Source: JAGQTE01 sp964648005 | GTDB lineage: Bacteria; Actinomycetota; Acidimicrobiia; Acidimicrobiales; Acidimicrobilacustridaceae | Direction of reading: 5' to 3' | DNA length: 49,767 bases | Assembly (NCBI GenBank): GCA_964648005.1 | Contig: CAZYKR010000002.1 | Location: 1-49,767 of the forward strand | In this document: positions 15,729 to 22,805 of the stretch, piece after piece | Layout of the letters: every line of letters begins with the position of its first letter | Position numbering within the stretch: position 1 is the stretch's first letter | The notes under the pieces: generated by a model | Told to the model about the DNA's origin: nothing | Seen by the model: only the letters and a program-made list of their open reading frames with translations | Database searches by the model: none | Program-made: the position numbers and the translations under genes

Positions 15729-17212
15729 GCGGCCGCTCCGACGCCGACGGCGAGGTCGCAGGCGCGCGTCCCGACATCGTGCAGGTGAAGCGGCTCGCCG
15801 GGCCGGACGATCTGCGGGCCCGGTGTGACGCCCTCGGTATCGACCTGCCGATCGACGATGCCGTGGAACCTGGCGGTCCCCTGGCGCAGCCACTCACCGT
15901 CACGGATGGGTCCGCCGGTACCCGCACCGTCGGCAACCGGTGGGCGGTGCTGCCGATGGAGGGCTGGGACGGCACCGCCGACGGTCTGCCGACCGACCTC
16001 GTGCGCCGCCGATGGGAGCGCTTCGGTGCCAGCGGCGCCAAGCTCATCTGGGGCGGCGAGGCCGTGGCGGTCGTGCCCGAGGGTCGGGCCAACCCACACC
16101 AGCTCGTCATGTCGACGGCGTCGGCGCCCGCTATCGGTCAGCTCCGCCAGTCCCTGGTCGACGCGCACGGCGCGGCGCACGGAACGACGGACGATCTGCT
16201 CGTGGGACTCCAGCTCACGCATTCGGGACGGTGGTCGCGCCCCGTCGGGCAGCCGGCTCCCCGCACGGCGTGGACCCACCCCGAGCTCGACCGTCGCGTC
16301 GGCGCCGATGCGACGTCGATGCTGAGCGATGACGAGCTCGACGTGCTCGCCGAGCGCTACGTCGACGCAGCGCTGCTCGCCGCCGACGCCGGGTTCGACT
16401 TCGTGGACGTCAAGCACTGCCACGGCTACCTGCTGCACGAGCTGTTGGCGGCGCGCGACCGCCCCGGCCGCTTCGGCGGTTCGCTCGACGATCGACTCGG
16501 TCTGCTCACCCGCGTGTGCGAGCAGCTGCGGGTGCGACGACCCGAGCTCGCCATCGGGGTGCGGCTCTCGGTGTACGACACGGTCCCGTTCGCGCCGGGT
16601 CCCGATGGCCGCGGTCGCCCGGTACTCGAGCCGCGGGGGTGGCGGCCCTTCGGCGGTGACGCCGGCGGACTCGGTCCTGACCTCACCGAGGCGCATGCCG
16701 TCGTTGCCCGGCTGCGAGAGCTGGGCGTCGGCATGCTGTGCATCACGGCGGGCAGCCCGTACACCAACCCGCACCTGCAGCGGCCGGCGTACTTCCCGCC
16801 CTCGGACGGCTACGCCCCGCCGAACGACCCGCTGGTCGACGTGGCGGCGATGATCGGCGCCGCCGCCGAGCTGGCGCACGAGCACCCCGACGTCGCGGTG
16901 GTCGGCAGCGGCTACTCCTACCTGCAGGACTTCGTCGGCCACGTCGCCCAAGCGGTCGTGCGCCGCGGCGACGCCGCCGCCGTCGGCCTCGGTCGCATGG
17001 CCCTGTCGTACGCGACGTTGCCGGCGGATCTGCTTGCCGGCCGAGCGCTCGACCGGCGCGCCGTGTGTCGCACGTTCAGCGACTGCACCACGGCACCGCG
17101 CCACGGGCTGATCTCGGGCTGCTACCCGCTCGATCCCTTCTACCGGGAGCGCGACGAGCGCATCGAGCTCGCCGCCATCAAGCGCCGCACGCGCACCGAC
17201 GTGCGCTCCTGA
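15725..17212 (+). CDS. NADH:flavin oxidoreductase (Old Yellow Enzyme family)
   Basis: A 495-residue FMN-dependent enzyme. GNRWAVLPMEGWD, EAVAVVPEGRANPHQ, QLTHSGRWSRP (His 166) and KHCHGYLLHELLAA followed by RFGGSLDDR follow the Old Yellow Enzyme barrel in order. FMN phosphate-binding features lie near VVGSGYSYLQ and GLGRMALSY. It reduces activated C=C bonds in this family. About 65 residues precede the usual start, an extension of unknown role. It is coupled to the aldolase by a 4-bp GTGA overlap and ends 10 bases from the convergent lacI gene. Confidence 0.9.
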   Translation: MSGRSDADGEVAGARPDIVQVKRLAGPDDLRARCDALGIDLPIDDAVEPGGPLAQPLTVTDGSAGTRTVGNRWAVLPMEGWDGTADGLPTDLVRRRWERFGASGAKLIWGGEAVAVVPEGRANPHQLVMSTASAPAIGQLRQSLVDAHGAAHGTTDDLLVGLQLTHSGRWSRPVGQPAPRTAWTHPELDRRVGADATSMLSDDELDVLAERYVDAALLAADAGFDFVDVKHCHGYLLHELLAARDRPGRFGGSLDDRLGLLTRVCEQLRVRRPELAIGVRLSVYDTVPFAPGPDGRGRPVLEPRGWRPFGGDAGGLGPDLTEAHAVVARLRELGVGMLCITAGSPYTNPHLQRPAYFPPSDGYAPPNDPLVDVAAMIGAAAELAHEHPDVAVVGSGYSYLQDFVGHVAQAVVRRGDAAAVGLGRMALSYATLPADLLAGRALDRRAVCRTFSDCTTAPRHGLISGCYPLDPFYRERDERIELAAIKRRTRTDVRS

Positions 17213-17222
17213 CCTGTCGACC

Positions 17223-18221
17223 TCACCGGCGACGGGGCGGCGCGGTCGAGGCGCGCTCGACCAACGTCGGCGACAAGGTCGTCACGGCACGGACGGTGTC
17301 GCCGCGCAGCCGCCCGCCGAGCTGCTCGACGGCGACGTGGCCCAGCTCGTCGAGCGGTGCGGCAACGGTGGTCAGACCGGGGGCGGTCATGGCGGCGATG
17401 TCCAGCCCGTCGGACCCGACGAGCGAGCAGGCGCCGGGCACCTCCATGCCGGCGTCGTGTGCCGCCCCGAGCAGGCCCGCCGCTTGGAGGTCGTTGAAAG
17501 CGACGATCGCCGTGGACCGGTGCGTCGCCTCGGCGAAGGCTGCCACCCCGCCGGCGAAGGTGGGTGGCACCGGTCCGATCTGCGCCAGCCGAATCGTGGG
17601 TCGTCCGGCGCGAGCGGCGCGCCGCTCGGCGGCGCGGTCGCGCTGGGCCGCCGACCAGTACGAGGTGGGGCCACGCACGACGGCGATCCGCCGGTGACCC
17701 AGCGCGATGAGGTGATCGAGCGCCAGGTCGATCACGGCGTGCTGGTCGACGACGACGCTCGGCGTCCGTCGCGACCGGCGGTTCACCTGCACGACCGGGA
17801 CGCGCCCGGCGTCGGGCTCGACCGTCGGCGTGACGGCGACGATGCCGTCGACCTGGCGTGCCAGCGTCGCCAGGGCCCGTGCCTCGTCAGCGGCGTCGCC
17901 GTTCGTGTCGGCGATCAGCACGGCGAGGTCGAGGTCCTGGGCCGAGCGTTGGACAGCGCGCACGATGGCCGCGAAGTAGGGGTTGGTGATGTCGGGGACG
18001 ACCACGCCGATGGCGTCGGTACGGCCGCGCGCCAACTGCCGTGCCGGCTGGTTCGGCTCGAACCCGAGCGCCTCCACGGCGGCGAGCACGGCGTCGCGCG
18101 TCGCCGGCGCCACCATCTCAGGACGCGAGAGCGCGCGTGACACGGTCGCCGCGTGCACGCCGGCGTGCCGGGCGACATCGGCCAGGGTGGGCGCTCGCTG
18201 GTCGGGTGGCACCGTCGGCAC
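17223..18221 (-). CDS. LacI/GalR family transcriptional regulator
   Basis: A 332-residue repressor. The N-terminal helix-turn-helix and hinge read PTLADVARHAGVHAATVSRA and then EALGFEPNQPARQLARG. The periplasmic-binding-protein-like sensor domain follows (IGVVVPDITNPYFAAIV, RIAVVRGP, TAIVAFNDLQAAGL). GTG 18221 is chosen because it places the helix-turn-helix at the start; GTG 18212 is also possible, and the longer frame would run through the operator. The perfect palindrome 18237-18250 lies 16 bases upstream and is repeated before the aldolase operon. It therefore probably represses itself and that operon until a sugar-like inducer binds. Confidence 0.93.
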   Translation of the reverse strand: MPTVPPDQRAPTLADVARHAGVHAATVSRALSRPEMVAPATRDAVLAAVEALGFEPNQPARQLARGRTDAIGVVVPDITNPYFAAIVRAVQRSAQDLDLAVLIADTNGDAADEARALATLARQVDGIVAVTPTVEPDAGRVPVVQVNRRSRRTPSVVVDQHAVIDLALDHLIALGHRRIAVVRGPTSYWSAAQRDRAAERRAARAGRPTIRLAQIGPVPPTFAGGVAAFAEATHRSTAIVAFNDLQAAGLLGAAHDAGMEVPGACSLVGSDGLDIAAMTAPGLTTVAAPLDELGHVAVEQLGGRLRGDTVRAVTTLSPTLVERASTAPPRRR

Positions 18222-18236
18222 GGTAGCAGCGTGAGG

Positions 18237-18250
18237 TGCAAGCGCTTGCA
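18237..18250. promoter_or_regulatory. LacI-type operator between lacI-like and ydeI-like genes
   Basis: Second copy of TGCAAGCGCTTGCA, identical over all 14 bases to 14732-14745. It lies between the divergent starts at 18221 and 18269, so it could control both the repressor gene and the rightward gene. Confidence 0.85.
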
Positions 18251-18255
18251 CTGCG

Positions 18256-18261
18256 TAGGGT
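18256..18261 (+). promoter_or_regulatory. -10 element for a probable leaderless transcript
   Basis: TAGGGT, identical to the hexamer at 7195-7200, ends 7 bases before the ATG at 18269. It lies just downstream of the 18237-18250 operator, so LacI binding would block polymerase here. Confidence 0.5.
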
Positions 18262-18268
18262 GTCGCCC

Positions 18269-18883
18269 ATGCCCGCCGTCCCGCCGAGCGCTTCGGAGCA
18301 TCCCGCCACATGGACGTTCGACTACCCCGTGTACCACGCCGAGTCGCGGGCGCAGTGGCGTGCGTGGCTCGAGGCCTACCACGACACGGCCCGGGGTGTC
18401 TGGTTGTGCTCGTGGCGCTCGAGCACCGGGCGGCCGCGCTGCCCCTACCCCGAGGTCGTCGAGGAAGCGTTGTGCTTCGGCTGGATCGACTCGACCGTCA
18501 ACACCTTCGATGACGAGCGGGGCCTGCAACTGCTCACCCCCCGAAAGGCGAAGAGCACCTGGACGCGCCTGAACCGCCAGCGCGTCGCCGACATGGAGGC
18601 GGCGGGGCTCATGCGCGACGCCGGCCGGCGCGCCGTGGAGGTGGCCCAGGCCAACGGGTGGTGGACCATCCTCGACCCGGTCGAGGACCTCATCGAACCC
18701 GATGAGCTGACCGCCGCCCTCGACGCCGACCCGGCGGCGCGGAAGGCCTGGGACGGCTTCCCGCCGAGCGCCCGCAAACAGATGCTGTGGTGGGTGATCA
18801 GCGCCGCCAAGCCCGAGACCCGGGCGCGCCGGGTCGGCGCCATCGTCGAGGCGGCGGCGCGCGGCGAGCGCGCCCAGGGCTGA
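18269..18883 (+). CDS. YdeI/OmpD-associated (OmdA) family protein
   Basis: A 204-residue cytoplasmic protein. SRAQWRAWLEAYHDTARGVW, YPEVVEEALCFGWIDS, QLLTPRKAKSTWTRLNRQRV and a C-terminal FPPSARKQMLWWVISAAKPE segment with RARR match the YdeI family, often annotated as bacteriocin-protection or OmdA-like, with no firmly known biochemistry. The ATG at 18269 follows a TAGGGT -10 with no ribosome binding site. It is divergent from lacI over a shared operator and may belong to the same regulon. It ends convergently 12 bases from the fluoride antiporter gene. Confidence 0.88.
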   Translation: MPAVPPSASEHPATWTFDYPVYHAESRAQWRAWLEAYHDTARGVWLCSWRSSTGRPRCPYPEVVEEALCFGWIDSTVNTFDDERGLQLLTPRKAKSTWTRLNRQRVADMEAAGLMRDAGRRAVEVAQANGWWTILDPVEDLIEPDELTAALDADPAARKAWDGFPPSARKQMLWWVISAAKPETRARRVGAIVEAAARGERAQG

Positions 18884-18886
18884 GGC

Positions 18887-18909
18887 GCGACGCCTTCAGG
18901 CGGCGTCGC
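18887..18909. terminator. Hairpin between convergent ydeI-like and clc genes
   Basis: GCGACGCC (18887-18894) and GGCGTCGC (18902-18909) form a perfect 8-bp stem with a 7-base loop. It straddles the end of both convergent genes and could act in both directions; there is no U-tract. Confidence 0.4.
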
Positions 18910-20215
18910 CGGTATCGGCGGGCCGGTGGTGCTTGGGGGTGTCGACCCGCTGCGAGGTGTAGATCGACCGGTGCGACGAGAAGACGTACGCCACAGCGCA
19001 GGCGATGACGAGCGGCACCACCGGCGCCACGCCGAACAATTCGAGGCCCATGATCGTGCACGCCAGCGGGGTGTTGGTCGCCCCGGCGAACACGGCGACG
19101 AACCCGATGGCGGCGGCGAGTGGCAACGGCAGCCCGAGCAGGTGCCCCATGGTGGCGCCGAGCGTGGCGCCCATGACGAACAGCGGCGTGACCTCGCCAC
19201 CCTGGAAGCCCGAGCCGAGGGTGACCGAGGTGAACACCAGCTTGAGGGCGAACGCGAAGGTCGCCACCGTGGCCGCGCCGGCGAGCGCGTCCGTGATCAG
19301 TGGGATCGACAGGCCGAGGTAGTCGCGCGTCCCGACGAGGAAGGTGAGGGCGATGATCCCGAGTCCGCCGAGGAAGGGCCGGAGCGGCGGGTAGCGCACG
19401 GTGGCGGCGAAGAGCCGTTTGCAGCCGTGCGTGAGCTCGATGAACACCAGCGCGCAGAGCCCGAACGCCACGCCCGCCACGATGACCTTGCCGATCAGTG
19501 CCGGCGTCACCTCGACCGCGTCGATGACCGGCGTCGGTGTGTGGTGCACGCCGAGCGCCCGCACGACCTGGTCGCCGACGATCGACGCCGTCAACGCAGG
19601 CACCAGCGCGTCGTAGCGGAGGCGGCCGACCGACTGGACCTCGAGCGCGAACACGGCACCCGCCAGCGGCACGCCGAACACGGCACCGAAGCCGCCGGCG
19701 ATGGCGGCGATCAGCAGCAGGCGACGCTCGCTCGGTCGGATGCGTGCTATCCGGGCGAACCCGTCGGTCAGGCTGCCCGACATCTGGATCGCCGTGCCCT
19801 CCCGGCCCGCCGAGCCGCCGAAGAGGTGCGTGGCGATGGCGCCGCCGTAGACCAGCGGCGCCATGCGCCGCGGGATCCAGGCCTTGGGCTCGTGGATCTC
19901 ATCGATGATCAGGTTGTTGCCCTTCGCCGCCGCGCCGGCGCCGTGGTGATAGGCGAGGCCGATCGCCAGCCCGGCGACCGGCAACAGGTACAGCAGCCAG
20001 GGCGTCGCTTCGCGGGTCTCGGTCGCCCACTGCAGGGTGATGAGGAAGGCGGCGGCGGCCAACCCGGCGAGCACGCCGACGATCGAGCCGAGCACGATCC
20101 ACCGGACGAGGAACCGCACGAGGTCGACCTGATCGGCCGCCTCGAACCTCGCCTTGGCGCCGAGCGCGTCGACGGCGCGCCGCAGCCGGCTCGGTCCGAC
20201 CCCGTCGTCGCTCAC
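18896..20215 (-). CDS. CLC-family channel/antiporter of the fluoride-exporting (CLC-F, EriC-like) type
   Basis: A 439-residue membrane protein with about ten helices and the CLC signatures: GSAGREGTAIQ with gating Glu139, and GSGFQGGEVTPLF. The normal GSGIP anion-filter sequence is replaced by GNNLI (residues 99-103), which I associate with the fluoride/proton antiporter clade. The strongest evidence is a fluoride riboswitch in its 5' leader (20312-20357). It would export toxic fluoride by exchange with protons. Start ATG 20215 lies 97 bases after the aptamer. The gene is downstream of arsR on the same strand but has its own riboswitch control. Confidence 0.93.
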   Translation of the reverse strand: MSDDGVGPSRLRRAVDALGAKARFEAADQVDLVRFLVRWIVLGSIVGVLAGLAAAAFLITLQWATETREATPWLLYLLPVAGLAIGLAYHHGAGAAAKGNNLIIDEIHEPKAWIPRRMAPLVYGGAIATHLFGGSAGREGTAIQMSGSLTDGFARIARIRPSERRLLLIAAIAGGFGAVFGVPLAGAVFALEVQSVGRLRYDALVPALTASIVGDQVVRALGVHHTPTPVIDAVEVTPALIGKVIVAGVAFGLCALVFIELTHGCKRLFAATVRYPPLRPFLGGLGIIALTFLVGTRDYLGLSIPLITDALAGAATVATFAFALKLVFTSVTLGSGFQGGEVTPLFVMGATLGATMGHLLGLPLPLAAAIGFVAVFAGATNTPLACTIMGLELFGVAPVVPLVIACAVAYVFSSHRSIYTSQRVDTPKHHRPADTGDAA

Positions 20216-20278
20216 GTGCGCTCCTCGTGCCGGACGTCTCTCGCAGCGCCCTGAGGAGGTTGCCCCGGCTCGAACAAG

Positions 20279-20320
20279 CTCCTACCAAGCACGCGCGCTG
20301 CGCTGCAGGTTGGTAGGAGC
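20279..20320 (-). terminator. Riboswitch expression-platform hairpin
   Basis: On the minus strand GCTCCTACCAA (20320-20310), the 3' part of the aptamer, is perfectly complementary to TTGGTAGGAGC (20289-20279), an 11-bp stem with a 20-base loop. Folding it would destroy the aptamer pseudoknot, so fluoride binding and this hairpin exclude each other. The sequence after it (TTGTTC) is only weakly U-rich. Transcription termination is the likely mode. Confidence 0.75.
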
Positions 20321-20357
20321 CATCAGCCCGAAGGCGGTTTCGGCGAGCCCCATCGCC
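20312..20357 (-). ncRNA. Fluoride riboswitch (crcB motif) aptamer
   Basis: Read on the minus strand from 20357, it opens GGCGATGGGGCTCGCC (stem GGCG/CGCC with the GATG loop) and continues GAAACC. A GCC-TTCG-GGC hairpin follows, then the conserved 3' segment TGATGGCTCCTACC. Order, spacing and conserved bases agree with the fluoride-sensing crcB motif. GGGGC in the first loop can pair with GCTCC near the end to form the expected pseudoknot. It directly precedes a CLC-F-like gene, a typical regulon member. Confidence 0.93.
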
Positions 20358-20370
20358 GTGGGCGGACAAC

Positions 20371-20784
20371 CTAGCAGCGCGTCCCCGCGCCTGTCGGGGC
20401 GAGCGCGTCACGGATGGCGTCGAGCCGCTCGGGCACGACCGAGTACCAGGCCCACCGACCTCGCTTCTCGCGCTCCAGCAGCCCCGCCTCGACCAGCAGC
20501 GACAGGTGGTGCGACACCGTCGGCTGCGACCGACCCACCGGCTCGACCAGATCGCAGGCGCAGGCCTCACCGTCGGATGCGGTGGCGACCATCGAGAGCA
20601 GGCGGAGGCGGGCGGGATCGGCGAGCACCTTGAGGAGGGCGGCGAGCTCGGTGGCTTGGTCCTCGTCCAGTGCCGCCGAGCCGAGCGGGGCGCAGCACAC
20701 GTTGTTCGATGCGCCGGTCATGCGATTCTCCGATCCGCAGTCCATCTTCACATTGACATCCGTCGATGTGTTGCTAGTCTCCAT
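20371..20784 (-). CDS. arsR: ArsR/SmtB family metalloregulator
   Basis: A 137-residue repressor with a winged helix-turn-helix (LADPARLRLLSMVATA, VGRSQPTVSHHLSLL, EAGLLEREKRGRWAWY). EACACDLVEP corresponds to the metal/arsenic-sensing ELCxCDL motif, and an N-terminal NVCCAP pair adds Cys as in actinobacterial As(III) sensors. It is divergent from the arsI/cadI-like gene with two similar inverted sites between them, so it probably represses both and releases when As(III) or Cd(II) binds. Its stop lies just before the fluoride riboswitch of the next gene. Confidence 0.92.
   Translation of the reverse strand: METSNTSTDVNVKMDCGSENRMTGASNNVCCAPLGSAALDEDQATELAALLKVLADPARLRLLSMVATASDGEACACDLVEPVGRSQPTVSHHLSLLVEAGLLEREKRGRWAWYSVVPERLDAIRDALAPTGAGTRC
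20752..20768. promoter_or_regulatory. ArsR binding-site candidate 1, overlapping a -35 box
   Basis: ATTGACATCCGTCGATG matches the reverse complement of 20786-20802 at 14 of 17 positions. It contains TTGACA (20753-20758), a consensus -35 for the rightward gene, with TAGTCT at 20775-20780 as a possible -10 (16-base spacing). Binding here would block that promoter. Confidence 0.55.
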
Positions 20785-20785
20785 C

Positions 20786-20802
20786 CATCGACGAACATCA
20801 AT
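20786..20802. promoter_or_regulatory. ArsR binding-site candidate 2
   Basis: CATCGACGAACATCAAT is the inverted partner of 20752-20768. Located between the arsR start (20784) and the arsI-like start (20820), it resembles ATCGACG-type ArsR half-sites. An AGGAGG-like GCGGAGG follows at 20806-20812 before the ATG. Confidence 0.5.
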
Positions 20803-20819
20803 CTAGCGGAGGTGCTCCC

Positions 20820-21308
20820 ATGTCTCGTCTGCAACTCGCCCTCAACGTCACCGATCTCGACGCCGCCGTCGAGTTCTACTCGCGGCTGTTCGCCACCGAA
20901 CCGGCCAAGCGCAAGCCCGGGTACGCCAACTGGGAGATCGCCGATCCACCGCTGAAGCTGGTCCTGTTCGAGGGCGCCGAGGGAGGCACGCTGAACCACC
21001 TCGGTGTCGAGACCGACACCGCCGCCGAGGTCACCGCCGCCGAGGCACGCCTGTCGGCCGACGGGCTCGAGACCACCGGCGTCGACGACACGGTGTGCTG
21101 CTACGCCACCAAGGTCGAGACCTGGGTCACCGACCCCGACGGGGCGAAGTGGGAGTGGTACGTGAAGACCGGCGACGCCGAGCGACTCACCAACCTGATC
21201 GTGGGCGATGGCGCCTCGGCCATGTGCTGCGCACCGGCGAGCGAGGCCGAACCCGTCGCGTTCAGCCGGCAGGCGGCAGCGGTGGCGGCCGACGGGGGAT
21301 GCTGTTGA
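20820..21308 (+). CDS. arsI: ArsI/CadI family protein (VOC-fold C-As lyase-like)
   Basis: A 162-residue vicinal-oxygen-chelate protein very like mycobacterial CadI and ArsI (MSRLQLALNV, RKPGYANWEIADPPLKLVL, GTLNHLGVE). Q5, H60 and E112 fit the metal ligands described for ArsI, and C93-C94 (DTVCCYA) the pair that binds trivalent organoarsenicals. ArsI cleaves the carbon-arsenic bond of methylarsenite. Extra C-terminal Cys pairs (MCCAP and the terminal GGCC) could bind metal. It is divergent from arsR with likely operators between. A role in cadmium sequestration (CadI) is the alternative. Confidence 0.9.
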   Translation: MSRLQLALNVTDLDAAVEFYSRLFATEPAKRKPGYANWEIADPPLKLVLFEGAEGGTLNHLGVETDTAAEVTAAEARLSADGLETTGVDDTVCCYATKVETWVTDPDGAKWEWYVKTGDAERLTNLIVGDGASAMCCAPASEAEPVAFSRQAAAVAADGGCC

Positions 21309-21310
21309 GC

Positions 21311-21772
21311 ATGCAGCTCGACGTGTCCACCATGCAGCTCTACGTCCGTCACGCCTACGGCGGCATGGCCCGGGTGCTCGACCGGCTCGACGACGAGACG
21401 GTCAACCTGCGGCCGCCGTCGTGGGGGACGAACTCCGTCGCCGGGCTGATCGTGCACTGCTGCGAGCTCGGGCCGTCATGGTTCGAGACGCCCGGGCTCG
21501 GGCGCGACACCGAGCGCGACCGAGAGGCGGAGTTCGTGACGACGGCGAGCGTCGCGGAGCTGCGGGCACGCATCGACGTTGCGACGCAGCGGTGCGATGC
21601 CCTGCTGGTCGAGCTGGGCGCCGGGCCGTCGGCGACCGATCATCCGTTGCGTGCGTTCCTGCCGGGGACCGACCGGACCGATGCCGCGCTCGCGCTGCAC
21701 GTGCTCGAGGAGCTCTTCCAGCACCTGGGCCACATGGAGGTCACCGCCGACGCCGTCTCCCGGACCGGGTGA
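21311..21772 (+). CDS. DinB-like / mycothiol-dependent enzyme family protein
   Basis: A 153-residue helical-bundle protein. The family metal-binding pattern is suggested by the His of LIVHCCELG and by HLGHMEVT near the C-terminus. These fit DinB/YfiT/DUF664 proteins, many of which in actinomycetes use mycothiol or bacillithiol in detoxification. ATG 21311 is two bases after the arsI-like stop, with GGGGGA upstream, so it is very likely in the same transcript. This suggests a thiol-dependent step in arsenic or xenobiotic detoxification (inference). Confidence 0.8.
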   Translation: MQLDVSTMQLYVRHAYGGMARVLDRLDDETVNLRPPSWGTNSVAGLIVHCCELGPSWFETPGLGRDTERDREAEFVTTASVAELRARIDVATQRCDALLVELGAGPSATDHPLRAFLPGTDRTDAALALHVLEELFQHLGHMEVTADAVSRTG

Positions 21773-21783
21773 CGGCCCGCGGC

Positions 21784-22173
21784 TCAGGTGAGCTCGAGGC
21801 CGAGTGCCGTGGCGTTGGTGGTGATGGCATCGACCAGACACGTCGGGGACCCGTCGCACGCCCCCAGCTCGGCGTCGTCGACGAGCAGGACGAGGCCGTC
21901 CGTGGTCTCGGCCACGACGCACGGCGTGCGCCCGTCGGTGAAGGCCGCCAGCGCCTCGTCGCGCTCGTCGAGGTGCACGGTCACGATCGGCACCGGCAGC
22001 GACGCCTTGCACGTCTGCCACTCGGGCTTCTCGCGCACCGATCCGTGGGTGATGTCGCACAACGAGCAGTGCGCGCCGCCGACGCGCGCCTTGAGCCAGT
22101 AGGAGAGCTCACCCCACAGCGTGCCGTTGGCGTGGTAGATGCCGACGAGCCGATCGACGCTGCGACCGCTCAC
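21784..22173 (-). CDS. Cys-containing conserved hypothetical protein
   Basis: A 129-residue soluble protein opening VGIYHANGTLWGELSYWLKA and then VGGAHCSLCDITHG, with a CSLC pair near residues 36-39 and further Cys in WQTCKA, TPCVV, GACDG and PTCLV. The CxxC suggests metal binding or thiol-disulfide chemistry. Its GTG overlaps the stop of the thioredoxin-like lipoprotein gene (GTGA), so the two are made together. The family name is unknown to me; I recall similar short actinobacterial proteins without assigned function. Confidence 0.75.
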   Translation of the reverse strand: MSGRSVDRLVGIYHANGTLWGELSYWLKARVGGAHCSLCDITHGSVREKPEWQTCKASLPVPIVTVHLDERDEALAAFTDGRTPCVVAETTDGLVLLVDDAELGACDGSPTCLVDAITTNATALGLELT

Positions 22174-22661
22174 GACGAGGACGCTGCCAATGCCTGCATC
22201 CGCTCGGTCAGCTTGGCTTCGCCCAGCGCCCCGCTGACAACCTCGACCTGGCCGGTGTCGGAGATGAAGGCGAACGACGGTTGCGACGCCACGCCGAACG
22301 ACGACCAGATCGATCCGTCGTCGTCGACGACGTGGGTGAGCCCACCGGTGGCGGTCTCAGCGACGAACTCGTCCATCTCGGGGACCTCCCCACGACCGGC
22401 GACGCCGACCACCTGCACGTCGCCATCGAGCGCCGCGGCCGCAGCGACCACGTCGTCGGCCTCGGCCCGGCACGTCGTGCACCAGGGCGCCCAGAACCAC
22501 AGCACGGTGTCGGTGCCGGCGAACGACGCAGACGAAAGCTCGCCGCCGCCCAGCTTGGCGGCGGTGAACGACGGGGCGGTTTGCCCGCCGCCGCAGGCGC
22601 CGGCGGCGAGGATCGCCGCGGCCGGGACCAAGGCGCGTGCAGTTCGGGTGATCACGCTCAT
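22170..22661 (-). CDS. Thioredoxin-fold (redoxin/TlpA-like) lipoprotein
   Basis: A 163-residue exported protein. The signal peptide ends in a lipobox (AAILAAGAC), so it should be lipid-anchored outside the membrane. The thioredoxin fold is shown by VLWFWAPWCTTCRAEA with the CTTC active site, then VQVVGVAGRGEVPEM, the cis-Pro region SQPSFAFIS and a C-terminal helix. Such proteins oxidise or reduce Cys in exported proteins. It is followed by an overlapping Cys-rich cytoplasmic-looking partner. Confidence 0.9.
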   Translation of the reverse strand: MSVITRTARALVPAAAILAAGACGGGQTAPSFTAAKLGGGELSSASFAGTDTVLWFWAPWCTTCRAEADDVVAAAAALDGDVQVVGVAGRGEVPEMDEFVAETATGGLTHVVDDDGSIWSSFGVASQPSFAFISDTGQVEVVSGALGEAKLTERMQALAASSS

Positions 22662-22805
22662 GCACTACGCAACGTCTCCGGTCCCCGGACCGTTCCCTGC
22701 CTTGCTGGCTCCGGTCGCCGCGCGATCCCGTCGTCGGCGTCGTGGCGGCGGTGCGCTCGGTAGCGTCGTCGATCAGGTCGTTACGACCGGAGTCGAGGAG
22801 GACGC

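Noticed and set aside
18926..20254. 442-codon plus-strand frame opposite the CLC gene
   Set aside because: Product is extremely Arg/Asp/Glu/Gln-rich low-complexity sequence; the minus strand holds a clear CLC membrane protein.
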